Part shown: positions 14,956 to 21,026 of the stretch, piece by piece
Numbering within the stretch: the stretch's first letter is position 1
Layout: every line of letters begins with the position of its first letter
Assembly (NCBI GenBank): GCA_027451455.1
Contig: DAIDJI010000012.1
Location: 1-21,026, forward strand
Direction of reading: 5' to 3'
DNA length: 21,026 bases
From: Planctomycetales bacterium
GTDB lineage: Bacteria; Planctomycetota; Planctomycetia; Isosphaerales; Isosphaeraceae
Notes under the pieces: model-generated
What the model saw: the letters and a program-made list of their open reading frames with translations, nothing else
The model's database searches: none
Told to the model about the DNA's origin: nothing
Made by a program: the position numbers and the translations under genes

Positions 14956-16266
14956 TCACTGGACGACGCGGACGGCCTCCCCCTCGCGCAGGGATTTGAT
15001 CGGGTTGAGGACGACCGCGTCGCCGTACTTCAGCCCCGACTCGACACGCGCCAGGTCGTCGCCGCTGCTGGTAACCTCAACCTGGCACCGGCGCAAGAGG
15101 TCTCCCTCGGCGATTCGCCAGACATAATCGTGCCCGCCTTCCTGGAACAGGGCCGATTTCGGCACGAATAGGTACGACCGCCCGGCGTCGGGCGTCTGGA
15201 TCGACTCGCTCGGGAGGAAATGGACCGTCGCGGCGAGCTCGGGGAAGAGGCGGTCGTCCGGGTCGAGAATCTCGACCTTTACCTTGACGGTGCCTCGGGT
15301 CCGGTCGCCCATGGGCAGGATCTTCCGGAGCCGCCCGCGATACCGCCGCGAGGGGACGGCGCCGACGGAGACCTCCGCCGGCTGTCCGATCGCGATCCGC
15401 GCCAGCAGGTTCTCGGAGATGTCGGTCTCGACGTCCATGTGGGCGAGATCGGCGACGGTGACGACGGCCGTACGCCCGAGGGCCGAACTCATCGCGTTCG
15501 GCGTGATGATCTCGCCCTCCTCGCCCTGTCTTTCGACGACCGTCCCATCGAAGGGTGCGTAGAGCGACATCGAATGGATGGTCGCCCGGATCTCGCGGAG
15601 GTTGGCCTCGGTCAGCCGGATCGAGGCGCCGATCGCGGCGGTTCGGGCCCGAGCCTTTTTCAGCTCGGCGACGGCCTTTTCGTATTCCTCCTGCGTCGCC
15701 TTGCGCTGGGCGTGCAGCCGGGTGACGCGGCCTTCCTCTCGCTCGCGAGCCCAGACCTCGGTCTCGGCCTCGTCGAGCTCGGCACGGTTCTTCAGAAGCT
15801 GGGCCTCGCGCGAGGCAAGCAGGGCGAGCATCTCGTCGTGTTCGATCACGGCGAGAACGTCGCCCTTGTGGACCTTCATCCCTTCCTGCACATACATCCG
15901 CTCGACCCGGCCGGGAATCTTCGTACCAATCATCGCCTGCGATCGCGACTTGAGATATCCGGTCGCGCTGAGGAGCTTGGTTGCCTCGCCGGAGGTCATC
16001 CGCTGGACCAGCCCCCGAGTGACCTCGGGGCGGGAGCGCATCTTATCGTACTGCTCGTAGCCGAACGACGCCGCGACAGCCAGGAGCCCGAGCGGAACGC
16101 CCCACAGGAGCCAGGAAAGCCATCGGAGCAGGCCCCCGCCCCGACGCCCTCGCGTCGGAGAGACCGGCCTGCGCAGGGACACAACCGGCTCGCGACGAGC
16201 AACGGACGTACTCCCGTTTCGCTCGATTCGGAGCGAGGCGAGATCCTCGCGCAAGGTACTGGACAT
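14956..16266 (-). CDS. Membrane-fusion (HlyD/MacA/DevB-like) subunit of the exporter
   Basis: With ATG 16266 as start (GGGAGACT upstream) the protein has 436 residues; the open frame continues upstream without a better start. About 45 cytoplasmic residues, rich in Arg, precede one inner-membrane helix (47-69, LLRWLSWLLWGVPLGLLAVAASF). The barrel-sandwich halves are GTKIPGRVERMYVQEGMKVHKGDVLAVIE (114-142) and SLYAPFDGTVVERQGEEGEII (234-254), flanking a long coiled-coil hairpin (about 145-228). A beta-barrel region (about 268-350) and a membrane-proximal domain ending SLREGEAVRVVQ follow. It bridges the inner-membrane ABC complex to the cell envelope. It is the first gene of the operon. No TolC-like outer-membrane gene lies in the window, so that partner must be elsewhere. 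Confidence 0.92.
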   Translation of the reverse strand: MSSTLREDLASLRIERNGSTSVARREPVVSLRRPVSPTRGRRGGGLLRWLSWLLWGVPLGLLAVAASFGYEQYDKMRSRPEVTRGLVQRMTSGEATKLLSATGYLKSRSQAMIGTKIPGRVERMYVQEGMKVHKGDVLAVIEHDEMLALLASREAQLLKNRAELDEAETEVWAREREEGRVTRLHAQRKATQEEYEKAVAELKKARARTAAIGASIRLTEANLREIRATIHSMSLYAPFDGTVVERQGEEGEIITPNAMSSALGRTAVVTVADLAHMDVETDISENLLARIAIGQPAEVSVGAVPSRRYRGRLRKILPMGDRTRGTVKVKVEILDPDDRLFPELAATVHFLPSESIQTPDAGRSYLFVPKSALFQEGGHDYVWRIAEGDLLRRCQVEVTSSGDDLARVESGLKYGDAVVLNPIKSLREGEAVRVVQ

Positions 16267-16414
16267 GACGGCGGAAGTCTCCCGGCCCCCGATCGCCCGC
16301 CCGCCGTGATCACGCCAGAGCGGGCTTCTTGACCGCAATCATAACAATGGATCGCTCATGGGTCGAGGCGGAATGCAGGGCCGGAAGCGATCAACCACTC
16401 GCCTGGATCATCGT

Positions 16415-17779
16415 TTACACCTTCTGCCCGGGGTGAATCCACGGTGAGCGATACGGTCGGGCGAGCATCCGGTTCGCCTCGTCATCGCCGACGATTTGGT
16501 GCTGGTGCGGGTCCCAGGTGAGTGTCCGGCCGAGCTTCATCGCCATGTTGGCCAGGATGCAACTCGACGTCGAGATGTGCCCCTCCTCAATGTCGGCCAC
16601 CGGACGGCTTCGCGACGCAATCGCACCGAGCCAGTCCTTCATGTGCCCGCGGAGCGCCGGCGCCACGTGCCGCTCCAGGTCCTTCTCATGCTCGTCCTCG
16701 GGGAATTGCGCGTACTCATTCTTGTACTGGACCTCAGCGCTGATTGGCTTTCCGCGACCGCCCGTCGGCGTGAATTCGTAGCCCCAGACGCTCGCATGGA
16801 GCGTCCCCTTCTCGCCGTAGAGGGTCGCGCCCCACGGGTGGACCTTGGGGTTCGGCGCGTCGCCCCACGTCCGGTGCTGCCAGACGACATCCAGGTCGCC
16901 GAAGTCAAAGGTCGCGGTCTGGGTATCGCTGATGTTGGACTTCCCCCCGCGCTGCACCAGGATCCCGCCCGTCGACCCGACCCGTTTCGGCCAGCCCAGC
17001 CCGAGCATCCACCGGACCATGTCCAGCATGTGGATGCACATGTCACCAACGATCCCGTTACCGTACTCCATGAACGCCCGCCAGCCCCTCGGGTGTGCGA
17101 TCGGGTTGTACGGCCGCATCGGCGCCGGGCCGGTCCACATCTCCCAGTCGAGGTACTCTGGCGGCGCCTGATCGGGCGGATTGGAATTGTTCCGCATATG
17201 ATAGTAGCAGTAGATTTCGACGAGCCCGATCTTGCCGAGCAGTCCCTCGCGGATGACCCGGTCGCGGGCCTCGATCAGGTGCGGCGTGCTCCGGCGCTGG
17301 GTGCCGACCTGGACAACCCGCTCGTGCTTGCGGGCGGCCTCGAGCATGGCGCGGCCTTCCGCGATGTCGACGCTGATCGGCTTCTGGACCCAGACGTCGA
17401 GCCCGGCCTCGCAGGCGGCGATCATCGGGAGAGCGTGCCAGTGGTCGGGGGTGTCGATGAGAACGAGGTCGAGGTTCTTCTGCTCGAGCATCTTGCGATA
17501 GTCGGAGAAGGTCTGAGGCACCTTCTTCGAAGCCTGGCGGTGCGAGACGATCTCGGCGGCCTGGGCGAGCATCTTCTGGTCGACGTCGCAGAGCGAGACG
17601 ACCTCGACGGGGGCGACCTGGATAAGACGGAGGAGGTCGCACTTGCCGTACCATCCCGTGCCGATCAGGCCGACACGCTTCGTCTCGGCTGCGGCGGCTG
17701 CGGCGATGTGGTAGCCCGAGGCCGAGAGGGCCAGCCCGGCGGTGGCGGCCCCGGCGTGGAGGAAGTCGCGGCGATTCAT
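16415..17779 (-). CDS. Gfo/Idh/MocA family oxidoreductase with Tat signal
   Basis: The 454-residue enzyme starts at ATG 17779, with GGGGAG 8 bases upstream. Its leader has the twin-arginine motif NRRDFL (2-7), a hydrophobic AATAGLALSASG stretch and a run of alanines ending about residue 31, so it is probably exported folded with its cofactor bound. The Rossmann loop GLIGTGWYGK is at 37-46. The NAD(P) adenine-side motif is SLCDVD (62-67), and DTPDHWHALP lies at 109-118. The family's EKP appears as QKP (132-134), a conservative change common in planctomycete members. The C-terminal domain carries GDMCIHMLDMVRW (245-257) with the catalytic-site His and Asp. Family members oxidise or reduce sugars and cyclitols; the substrate is unknown. 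A 148-base gap separates it from the exporter operon downstream. Confidence 0.93.
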   Translation of the reverse strand: MNRRDFLHAGAATAGLALSASGYHIAAAAAAETKRVGLIGTGWYGKCDLLRLIQVAPVEVVSLCDVDQKMLAQAAEIVSHRQASKKVPQTFSDYRKMLEQKNLDLVLIDTPDHWHALPMIAACEAGLDVWVQKPISVDIAEGRAMLEAARKHERVVQVGTQRRSTPHLIEARDRVIREGLLGKIGLVEIYCYYHMRNNSNPPDQAPPEYLDWEMWTGPAPMRPYNPIAHPRGWRAFMEYGNGIVGDMCIHMLDMVRWMLGLGWPKRVGSTGGILVQRGGKSNISDTQTATFDFGDLDVVWQHRTWGDAPNPKVHPWGATLYGEKGTLHASVWGYEFTPTGGRGKPISAEVQYKNEYAQFPEDEHEKDLERHVAPALRGHMKDWLGAIASRSRPVADIEEGHISTSSCILANMAMKLGRTLTWDPHQHQIVGDDEANRMLARPYRSPWIHPGQKV

Positions 17780-18098
17780 GGGTAAGGCTCCCCGGTCTGT
17801 TGGCAATCTCGTGCGGATGACGGGCGATTGCGGGCCATTCTGTCAGATGAGACGCCGGCCGAAAAGGGCTCGCCGGACCGGAGTTTCAGGGACGCCGGAA
17901 TCACCGGGGGCGCGGGGTTTGCACGAGCATCTCGATCGACAGGGCCGGACGCTCCAGTGCGAACGTGCCTTTGTCTTCAACCGTCTATAAATCGCAGTCC
18001 CGCTCCCGGCGGCGGCTGCGACGACGGCCGACGGGCTGGCCCGGGCCGCCCGTCCGAGTCGAGAGAGGCCCCAGGTCAGAACACCAGGAGGACGATCG
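17780..18098. other. Divergent intergenic region
   Basis: This 319-base region between the Gfo/Idh/MocA gene (-) and the DUF4142 gene (+) has no convincing gene. It holds a promoter-like arrangement at 17961-17991, and an A/GAGGAGG-type ribosome binding site just before 18099. Confidence 0.6.
17961..17991 (+). promoter_or_regulatory. Possible ECF-sigma promoter for the DUF4142 gene
   Basis: GAAC at 17961-17964 and CGTC at 17982-17985 are 17 bases apart, the pattern typical of extracytoplasmic-function sigma promoters. TCTATAAAT overlaps and could instead serve as a housekeeping -10 (TATAAA, 17986-17991), but no good -35 accompanies it. The start codon is about 110 bases downstream. Confidence 0.35.
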
Positions 18099-18869
18099 AT
18101 GAAACTGAATCGGATGCTGTTCGCCGCTGCGGCCCTCGCCGCTGCCCCGGCGCTCGCCCAGACGCCTCCCGTCCAGAACCGGACCGAGATCCCGGCCCCG
18201 CGTGAGGGGCAGGTCGTCGGTCCCCAGACCATCGGCACACAGGCCCCTGTGGCGGGAGAATCCCGGCCGGTCGCGCGACCGGTCGCTGGCCGAAGCGTTC
18301 CGGCCGCCGAGGTCGGGGCGGTCGGCGGCCAGATCGCGACCCAGCCCGTCGCCGTCAGGGGCGAGGCCACCGGCACCAACGACGCCCTCTTCGCCGCGGC
18401 CGCGGCCGACAGCGGCCTGGCCGAACTCACCCTCAGCCAGCTCGGCGCCCAGCGCGCGACCAACCCCGAACTGAAGCGATTCAGCCAGCAGATGATCGAC
18501 GAGCATACCCGGATGAACAACAATCTGCGCGCCATCTGTGCCCAGAAAGGAATGCGCATCCCTGAGATGGTCGACGTCCGCGCCCAGTTCTGCGCCCAGA
18601 GCCTCGCCGGACTCAGCGGTGAGAGGTTTGACCGGTGCTACGCCAAGGCGCAACTCGTCGCCCACATGGAAGCGGTCGCCGCCTTTGAGGCCGAGGCCGA
18701 GCGAGGGCTCGACCCCAACCTCAAGGCTCTCGCTGCCCAGGCCCTGCCGAAGATCAAGGCTCATCTTGAGCAGATCGAGCCCATCGCCGAACGTTATTGC
18801 GATCAGGAGAAATCTGAATCCACCGAGCACAGCCGAATCGGCCAGCCCGGTGGGAAGCCGATCCACTGA
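18099..18869 (+). CDS. Secreted DUF4142 domain protein
   Basis: The 256-residue protein begins with a clear signal peptide (KLNRMLFAAAALAAAPALA-QT, cleavage near residue 20). A Pro/Val/Ala-rich linker (21-95) follows. The DUF4142 helical bundle, related to ferritin-like folds, spans about 96-234. Typical features are LTLSQLGAQRATNPELKRFSQQMIDEHTRMNNNL (110-143), with H136 in the conserved acidic-His segment, and AHMEAVAAFEAEAERG (188-203). Four cysteines (147, 165, 180, 234) could form disulfides in the envelope; they are not a usual DUF4142 feature. The function of the family is unknown; some members are linked to stress. AGGAGGACG 5-10 bases upstream of ATG is a strong ribosome binding site. 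Confidence 0.88.
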   Translation: MKLNRMLFAAAALAAAPALAQTPPVQNRTEIPAPREGQVVGPQTIGTQAPVAGESRPVARPVAGRSVPAAEVGAVGGQIATQPVAVRGEATGTNDALFAAAAADSGLAELTLSQLGAQRATNPELKRFSQQMIDEHTRMNNNLRAICAQKGMRIPEMVDVRAQFCAQSLAGLSGERFDRCYAKAQLVAHMEAVAAFEAEAERGLDPNLKALAAQALPKIKAHLEQIEPIAERYCDQEKSESTEHSRIGQPGGKPIH

Positions 18870-18928
18870 TGTCAGTCCGAGTACGGGCGGCCGGGATGGA
18901 GACCGCCGCCCGCCTCGCTCCCATCCTC

Positions 18929-19147
18929 TCATCTCGCCCCGAGCTGCCCAGTCTCCAACTCCGACGGCCCTGAAGACGCCTCGGACTTTCCGATCGGGAT
19001 CATCGCCTCCTCGATCTCCTCGTCCATGTAGTCGAACACCGGCCCAATGCCTCCATCTTCGCGGCTTCCCCAGACATCGCCAGGGTCCGCCTCGACGCCG
19101 GGCCGATGGTCGGCCGTCGACAAAATGTCTTGCTTATCGATGCTCAT
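18929..19147 (-). CDS. Small acidic protein of unknown function
   Basis: The 72-residue product begins MSIDKQDILSTADHRPGVE and continues with a Gly/Asp-rich middle (DPGDVWGSREDGGIGPVFDYMDEEIEEAM). It has no hydrophobic segment and no cysteine and is strongly acidic. The open frame extends much further upstream, but GGAGGAGA about 6 bases before this ATG is close to a perfect Shine-Dalgarno sequence and decides the start. I recognise no family. It is convergent with the DUF4142 gene (59 bases) and divergent from the MFS gene. It could be a small regulatory or precursor peptide, but nothing in the sequence proves this. Confidence 0.65.
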   Translation of the reverse strand: MSIDKQDILSTADHRPGVEADPGDVWGSREDGGIGPVFDYMDEEIEEAMIPIGKSEASSGPSELETGQLGAR

Positions 19148-19285
19148 AATTGATCTCCTCCGATCGATCAACGACGGGAAAACCAGATGTGGCTTCGGCC
19201 GTTTTGGGAAGGCCGGACCCGTGGATATGCGGATAGGAGATTCCCTGCAAATCCGGGACCGGACGGCTCGCTCGCATTCCCGGCG

Positions 19286-19291
19286 TTGACA
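19286..19291 (+). promoter_or_regulatory. TTGACA, possible -35 for the MFS gene
   Basis: A perfect TTGACA lies about 90 bases upstream of the MFS start, in the 230-base divergent region. The best -10 candidates (GACAAT at 19306-19311, AATCCT at 19309-19314) match poorly or are badly spaced. Confidence 0.22.
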
Positions 19292-19377
19292 ACCGGCGGC
19301 GGCCGGACAATCCTGAAACCAGGACGGGCACGAGGCGCCCGGCTCACGCGACGATCCGAGGGTCCCGGGCCGTCCGA

Positions 19378-20754
19378 ATGAGGCAAAACGATGAGGCCGG
19401 GACGCGACCGATGAGAACGGGGATCGACGCCGGGCCGGACAGGGCCCCGATGCAGGGGCCGTCAATCGTCCGGGCGCTGGTGCACCGCGACTTCCGGCTC
19501 TTCTTCGCCGGGCAGTTCATCTCGTTGATCGGAACCTGGATGCAGGGGATCGCCCAGTCCTGGCTGGTCTATCGTCTGACCGGATCGTCGGTAATGCTTG
19601 GGCTGGTTGGGTTTGCCGGCCAGATCCCGGTCCTGCTTCTCTCGCCGATGGGCGGCAGCCTCGCAGACGCCCGGAGTCGGCACCGGATCGTGATGGCGAC
19701 CCAGGCCGCCTCGATGATCCTGGCCTTTGTCCTGGCCGGTCTGACTCTCTCCGGGACGGTCCAGCTCTGGCATGTCTTCGCGCTGGCGACTCTCCTCGGC
19801 ATCGTCAACGCCTTCGACATCCCGGCCCGCCAGGCGTTTTTGGTCCAGCTCGTCAGCCGAGACCACCTGATGAACGCCATCGCGCTGAACTCGTCGATGT
19901 TCAACGGCGCTCGGATTCTCGGGCCGGCGATCGCCGGAGCCATGGTCGCGGCGATCGGCGAGGGGTGGTGCTTCTTCGCGAATGGGGCCTCGTACCTGGC
20001 GGTCCTGGCGGGCCTGGCGATGATGCACCCGAAGCCCGTCCCACCGAAACGCCCCGAGGGCTCCACGTCGATCGGCCGGATCCTCGAGGGCTTCGCCTTC
20101 GCAGCACGCACCGGGCCGATCCGGGCGATCCTGCTTTTGCTCGGTCTCTTGAGCCTCACTGGGATGTCGTACTCGGTCCTGATGCCGATCTTTGCCGACC
20201 AGGTTCTCCACTCCGGCGCCTGGGGCCTGGGAATCCTGACCGGCGCTTCGGGCCTCGGCGCGATGGTCGGCGCGCTGATGCTCGCGACCCGGCACGACAT
20301 CCGGGGCCTTGGGCGATGGATCGCCTGGTCGGCAGGCGCCTTCGGCGCCGGTCTGATCGCGTTCTCGCTCTCCCGGGAATTCTGGCTCTCGACGGTACTC
20401 CTGATCCCGATCGGTTTCGCGGTGATCGTCGAGACGGCTGCCTCGAACACCATGGTCCAGTCGATGGTCCCCGACGCCCTCCGCGGACGGGTCATGTCGG
20501 TCTATTCGATGATGTTTTTGGGCATGGCCCCGTTCGGCTCGCTCCTGGCGGGGGTACTCGCCGACCGCTTCGGCGCCCCGACGACGGTCGCGATTGGTGG
20601 CGTCGTCTGCATTCTCGGCGCGATCCTGTTTGCGCGGGAACTCCCTGCTCTGCGCGACTCCGCCAGAGAGCTGATCATCGCCCAGGAGATGGCCGCCGGC
20701 GATCCCACCATCGGCGCAACTGAGGCCACCGCGTCGACCGGTGACGAGGATTGA
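19378..20754 (+). CDS. MFS transporter, EntS/MFS_3-like exporter
   Basis: This polytopic inner-membrane protein of up to 458 residues has about 11-12 hydrophobic segments. It opens with ALVHRDFRLFFAGQFISLIGTWMQGIAQSWLVYRLTGSS, the hallmark of the MFS_3/enterobactin-exporter (EntS) group. The loop motif GSLADARSRHRIVM between helices 2 and 3 corresponds to the MFS G-x-x-x-D-R-x-x-R/K motif. IPARQAFLVQLVSRDHLMNAIALNSSMFNGARILGPAIAG and PDALRGRVMSVYSMMFLGMAPFGSLLAGVLADRFGAPT are further group signatures. Such proteins export siderophores, drugs or other small molecules; the substrate is unknown. The start is uncertain: ATG at 19378, 19411 and 19450 are in frame and none has a strong ribosome binding site. 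The ~35 C-terminal residues are a hydrophilic tail. Confidence 0.92.
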   Translation: MRQNDEAGTRPMRTGIDAGPDRAPMQGPSIVRALVHRDFRLFFAGQFISLIGTWMQGIAQSWLVYRLTGSSVMLGLVGFAGQIPVLLLSPMGGSLADARSRHRIVMATQAASMILAFVLAGLTLSGTVQLWHVFALATLLGIVNAFDIPARQAFLVQLVSRDHLMNAIALNSSMFNGARILGPAIAGAMVAAIGEGWCFFANGASYLAVLAGLAMMHPKPVPPKRPEGSTSIGRILEGFAFAARTGPIRAILLLLGLLSLTGMSYSVLMPIFADQVLHSGAWGLGILTGASGLGAMVGALMLATRHDIRGLGRWIAWSAGAFGAGLIAFSLSREFWLSTVLLIPIGFAVIVETAASNTMVQSMVPDALRGRVMSVYSMMFLGMAPFGSLLAGVLADRFGAPTTVAIGGVVCILGAILFARELPALRDSARELIIAQEMAAGDPTIGATEATASTGDED

Positions 20755-20845
20755 AAGACGGCGCACCGACGCCTCCAGGCCGCTATGATGACGGCGACCG
20801 CGACGTCGAGAACCGTCCCCATCGATCCGACGGAGGCCCGAACCG

Positions 20846-20953
20846 ATGCGATTCTCCCTGTTCTTCGCGACCCTCACCCTCCTCACCGCAACCGCCCGAT
20901 CGGGCGAGGTCCGAGTCGGCGCGGCGGCGGTCCCGATCACGCCGGCGGCCGGA
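20846..20953 (+). CDS. N-terminus of a secreted protein, probably ceramidase-like, cut by a junction
   Basis: ATG 20846 is preceded by CGGAGG about 10 bases upstream and begins a signal peptide (RFSLFFATLTLLTATARSGE). The mature start is VRVGAAAVPITPAAG (residues 22-36), which matches the opening of planctomycete secreted proteins of the neutral/alkaline-ceramidase N-terminal type (RVGAA..DITP..G.PLAGYY). After residue ~36 the expected continuation is absent: the frame stays open to the edge, but its residues (PLSTRLTGSDFAV...) match nothing I know, and the opposite strand reads as another protein. The end given is where family similarity stops, not a stop codon. Confidence 0.5.
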
Positions 20954-21026
20954 CCGCTTTCGACCAGGTTGACGGGCAGCGATTTCGCCGTCGCTGCGGC
21001 GACGATACCTCCGGATGACGTCATCA
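20926..21026 (-). pseudogene. Hydantoinase A (HyuA)-like fragment, antisense to the preceding gene
   Basis: Reading the minus strand from the right edge gives MTSSGGIVAAATAKSLPV followed by NLVESGPAAGVIGTAA. This is a close match to the conserved HyuA segment (M.SSGGI...TA...PV.L.ESGPA.G...A) of ATP-dependent hydantoinase/oxoprolinase enzymes. The similarity stops after GVIGTA: the expected alanine-rich helix and DIGGTT nucleotide motif do not follow, and the frame continues as an antisense shadow of the MFS gene. Only an internal piece is therefore present, and its other part must lie beyond the window edge. Confidence 0.65.
20930..20955. other. Probable chimeric or rearrangement junction
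   Basis: In this GC-rich stretch the plus-strand signal (VPITPAAG) and the minus-strand signal (SGPAAGVIG) share the same bases, so both families are compatible here. Left of it only the plus strand makes sense; right of it only the minus strand does. GCCGGCGGCC-like microhomology could have mediated an inverted join. Confidence 0.5.

Noticed and set aside
15220..16332. 370-codon plus-strand open frame opposite the membrane-fusion gene
   Set aside because: Antisense shadow; the minus strand carries the barrel-sandwich and coiled-coil pattern.
16496..17785. 429-codon plus-strand open frame opposite the Gfo/Idh/MocA gene
   Set aside because: The minus strand has clear Tat, Rossmann and EKP-like motifs; the plus-strand product has none.
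19462..21024. Long minus-strand open frame (520 codons) opposite the MFS gene
   Set aside because: Apart from the first ~34 codons, which read as a HyuA fragment, the product is Arg/Asp/Gly-rich without structure and mirrors the MFS coding frame. It is a GC-rich antisense shadow.

Overview
The window is GC-rich, densely coded DNA that looks chromosomal and most probably comes from a planctomycete of the Isosphaeraceae type. This is inferred from gene content: a Tat-exported Gfo/Idh/MocA oxidoreductase, a long secreted TlpA-type thioredoxin protein, a one-helix protein with a YHARMAE motif, a giant-PKS N-terminus with nitropropane-dioxygenase-like domains, and many secreted proteins of unknown function. 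I saw no rRNA, tRNA, CRISPR array, integrase or transposase gene. Both edges cut genes.

Left part (1-5048). A minus-strand open frame with two tandem FMN/TIM-barrel (NPD/PfaD-like) domains runs off the left edge and is probably the start of a large polyketide or fatty-acid synthase. Next come a secreted protein of unknown function (+) and a minus-strand pair, DUF47/PhoU-like then Pit, which form a low-affinity phosphate uptake unit.

Middle part (5139-11518). A secreted protein of unknown function (-) is divergent from an SppA-like S49 peptidase (+), whose stop overlaps the start of an NAD-dependent epimerase (ATGA). A repeat-rich stretch follows: a secreted TlpA-like thioredoxin gene sits between two direct 65-bp repeats (one mismatch), each carrying a 29-bp near-palindrome, with a third, decayed copy just after the gene. 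Then come a CheB-methylesterase-like protein that lacks all three catalytic residues and a small one-helix membrane protein.

Right part (11840-21026). A four-gene minus-strand operon encodes a MacAB/DevBCA-type exporter: membrane-fusion protein, ATPase and two different FtsX-type permeases. Upstream of it is the Gfo/Idh/MocA enzyme. Further right are a secreted DUF4142 protein (+) behind a possible ECF-sigma promoter, a 72-residue acidic protein (-) with a very strong ribosome binding site, and an MFS exporter (+).

In the last ~180 bases the plus strand begins a secreted protein (RVGAAAVPITPAAG motif) while the minus strand reads as hydantoinase A (SSGGI...ESGPAAG). The two signals meet at about 20930-20955. 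This looks like an inverted chimeric junction or a rearrangement at the window end.

The observations I rate highest are the catalytically dead CheB homologue, the strand-switch junction at the right end, and the repeat-bounded thioredoxin gene. I did not find convincing evidence of a wholly new multi-gene system.
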